This document shows positions 5,135 through 6,016 of a stretch of DNA of 6,016 nucleotides, one piece after another. The notes under the pieces are model-generated. The model saw only the letters and a program-made list of their open reading frames with translations. It had not been told where the DNA came from and ran no database searches. How positions within the stretch are numbered: the first letter of the stretch is position 1; each line of letters opens with the position of its first letter. The DNA is taken from contig DAXF01000087.1 in assembly GCA_002506255.1 (NCBI GenBank), positions 1 to 6,016 of the forward strand, in the 5' to 3' direction. Both the position numbers and the translations under genes were made by a program. The DNA is from Methanomassiliicoccaceae archaeon UBA367 (GTDB lineage: Archaea > Thermoplasmatota > Thermoplasmata > Methanomassiliicoccales > Methanomethylophilaceae).

Positions 5135-5812
5135 TTGAGATACACCATCACCGGAGACAATCTACAATTTGTCAATATACAGCTTGAACCAGACGAGACC
5201 ATAAGGGCCACGCCCGGGAATTTCAAGTATATGAGCGGTAACATGAGGATGGATGCCAAGATGGAAGGCGGTCTCTTGAAAGGACTCAAGAGATCCATAT
5301 CCGGGGCGTCCTTCTTCCTTGTCAACTTCAAGAGCGAGGGAGGTAGCGGAGTCGTCGGCCTGGGCGGGAACGTCCCCGGCAAGATCATAGATCTGAAGCT
5401 GGACGGCACCAAGACCTATCTTTTGCAGAGGAGCGCGTACTTGGCTTCCGATCCCGGTGTCGACGTAGACATAGGTTTCCAGAAGAAGCTGGGCAGCATC
5501 TTCTTCGGAGGAGAGGGCCTGGTCCTTCAGAGGGTCAGCGGTAAAGGTGTCGCTTGGGCAGCGGCCTGCGGTGACTTCAACGTCATCGATCTCAAGCCCG
5601 GAGAGCAGTACAAGGTCTCCACAGCCAACGCTGTAGCCTGGGAAGAGTCCGTGAAGTATGACATCGCGGCAGTGGGCGGCTTCAAGAATGCCCTCTTCGG
5701 AGGAGAAGGGCTCTTCGTCACAACCCTGACAGGGCCCGGCAAGATAGTGATACAGTCCATGACGCTGTCGGAACTCGCAGCTTCTCTGTACCAGTACATG
5801 CCACAGAGCTGA
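5135..5812 (+). CDS. AIM24 / TIGR00266-family protein, function unknown
   Basis: The protein has 225 residues, the normal size of this widespread beta-rich family, which has structural kinship to TRAP-like trimers and whose biochemical role in prokaryotes is not established. Family marks are an N-terminal ITGDNLQFVNIQLEPDE (5-21), NFKYMSG (29-35), GLKRSISGASFF (50-61), and two copies of FGGEGL (124-129 and 188-193), the second followed by TTLTGPG. The repeated motif reflects the internal pseudo-symmetry of the fold. There is no signal peptide or membrane helix, so it is probably cytosolic or a peripheral membrane protein. Translation starts at TTG: the strong GGAGGGTG just upstream and the conserved N-terminus both require it. 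A small membrane-protein gene follows after 9 nt, so the two are probably cotranscribed. Confidence 0.88.
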   Translation: MRYTITGDNLQFVNIQLEPDETIRATPGNFKYMSGNMRMDAKMEGGLLKGLKRSISGASFFLVNFKSEGGSGVVGLGGNVPGKIIDLKLDGTKTYLLQRSAYLASDPGVDVDIGFQKKLGSIFFGGEGLVLQRVSGKGVAWAAACGDFNVIDLKPGEQYKVSTANAVAWEESVKYDIAAVGGFKNALFGGEGLFVTTLTGPGKIVIQSMTLSELAASLYQYMPQS

Positions 5813-5821
5813 GGGATTAAA

Positions 5822-6016
5822 ATGGAAGCAACAAACGAGAAGAGGAAATCCACGACCCTGTCGGGGATACTGCTGGTGCTGTGCGGTGTAGGTCTCGTGG
5901 CCCTTATAGCGTTCGTGATAATGACGCCCGGGGTCCTTGAGTCCCTTGCAACTCTGGCAATCATCATTGTCGTGGCCATTGTGCTGATTGCTCTGGTGAT
6001 ATTCTTCCTGATGGCG
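5822..6016 (+). CDS. Small membrane protein, 3' end outside the window
   Basis: An open frame starts with ATG at 5822 and runs 65 codons to the window edge without a stop. GAGGG at 5811-5815 lies 6 nt before it and overlaps the AIM24 stop codon. The product begins with a short charged segment (MEATNEKRKS). A hydrophobic stretch at about residues 13-34 (starting LSGILLVLCG) follows, then a short MTPGVLES link and a second very hydrophobic stretch from about residue 44 to the edge. This predicts at least two membrane helices with the basic N-terminus inside. I do not recognise a family. Its link to the AIM24 gene suggests a membrane partner, which is inference. Confidence 0.75.
   Translation, partial: MEATNEKRKSTTLSGILLVLCGVGLVALIAFVIMTPGVLESLATLAIIIVVAIVLIALVIFFLMA

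Noticed and set aside
5527..5979. 150-codon frame on the minus strand opposite the AIM24 gene and its neighbour
   Set aside because: It is antisense to a clear family protein with a strong ribosome binding site and crosses the boundary of two plus-strand genes. Its product looks like low-complexity shadow sequence.
1..6016. CRISPR array, insertion sequence or tRNA-linked integrated element
   Set aside because: I see no spaced repeats, transposase or integrase frame. The sequence following the tRNA-Pro 3' end shows no duplicated tRNA end within the window.

Overview
The window is a compact archaeal chromosome segment, roughly half G+C. It has eukaryote-type ribosomal protein eL44, the diphthamide ligase Dph6, a Bud32 kinase, TATA-like boxes about 26-32 bp ahead of several starts, short or absent leaders, anti-16S motifs of the GGAGGTG type and a tRNA gene with no encoded CCA. 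Protein content and the complete absence of TAG stops would fit a euryarchaeon such as the Methanomassiliicoccales/Thermoplasmata group, but that placement is an inference and no gene here proves it.

Layout. Positions 1-1776, minus strand: a creatininase-family amidohydrolase, then rpiA (4-nt ATGA overlap), then, after a T-rich stretch and its own TATA box, rpl44e; a possible next start codon sits on the window edge. Positions 1777-1831 are a divergent promoter region with one A/T-only palindrome placed to serve both sides. Positions 1832-2509, plus strand: dph6, whose 3' end overlaps by 10 bp the convergent gene for a one-cysteine peroxiredoxin-like protein. Positions 2500-3690, minus strand: two tandem SMR transporters followed by that redoxin. 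The SMR pair is preceded by a BRE/TATA-like promoter abutted by a perfect 14-bp palindrome, a likely operator. Positions 3780-3852, minus strand: tRNA-Pro(TGG) with its own upstream TATA-like box. Positions 3893-5061, minus strand: bud32 and rdgB, overlapping by 4 nt. Positions 5062-5134 are a second divergent promoter region. Positions 5135-6016, plus strand: an AIM24/TIGR00266-family protein and the first 65 codons of a small membrane protein.

Most genes are housekeeping: translation (eL44, tRNA-Pro, Dph6 acting on EF-2, Bud32 in t6A synthesis), nucleotide-pool cleaning (RdgB) and pentose phosphate supply (RpiA). The accessory-looking part is the SMR pair plus redoxin, which reads as a small regulated export/stress unit. 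Its two SMR proteins have opposite positive-charge bias, as expected for an antiparallel heterodimer. I found no mobile element, CRISPR array or clear undescribed multi-gene system. The best leads are the SMR operator, the atypical redoxin active site and the AIM24/membrane-protein pair. No stretch of more than 300 bases lacks a gene.
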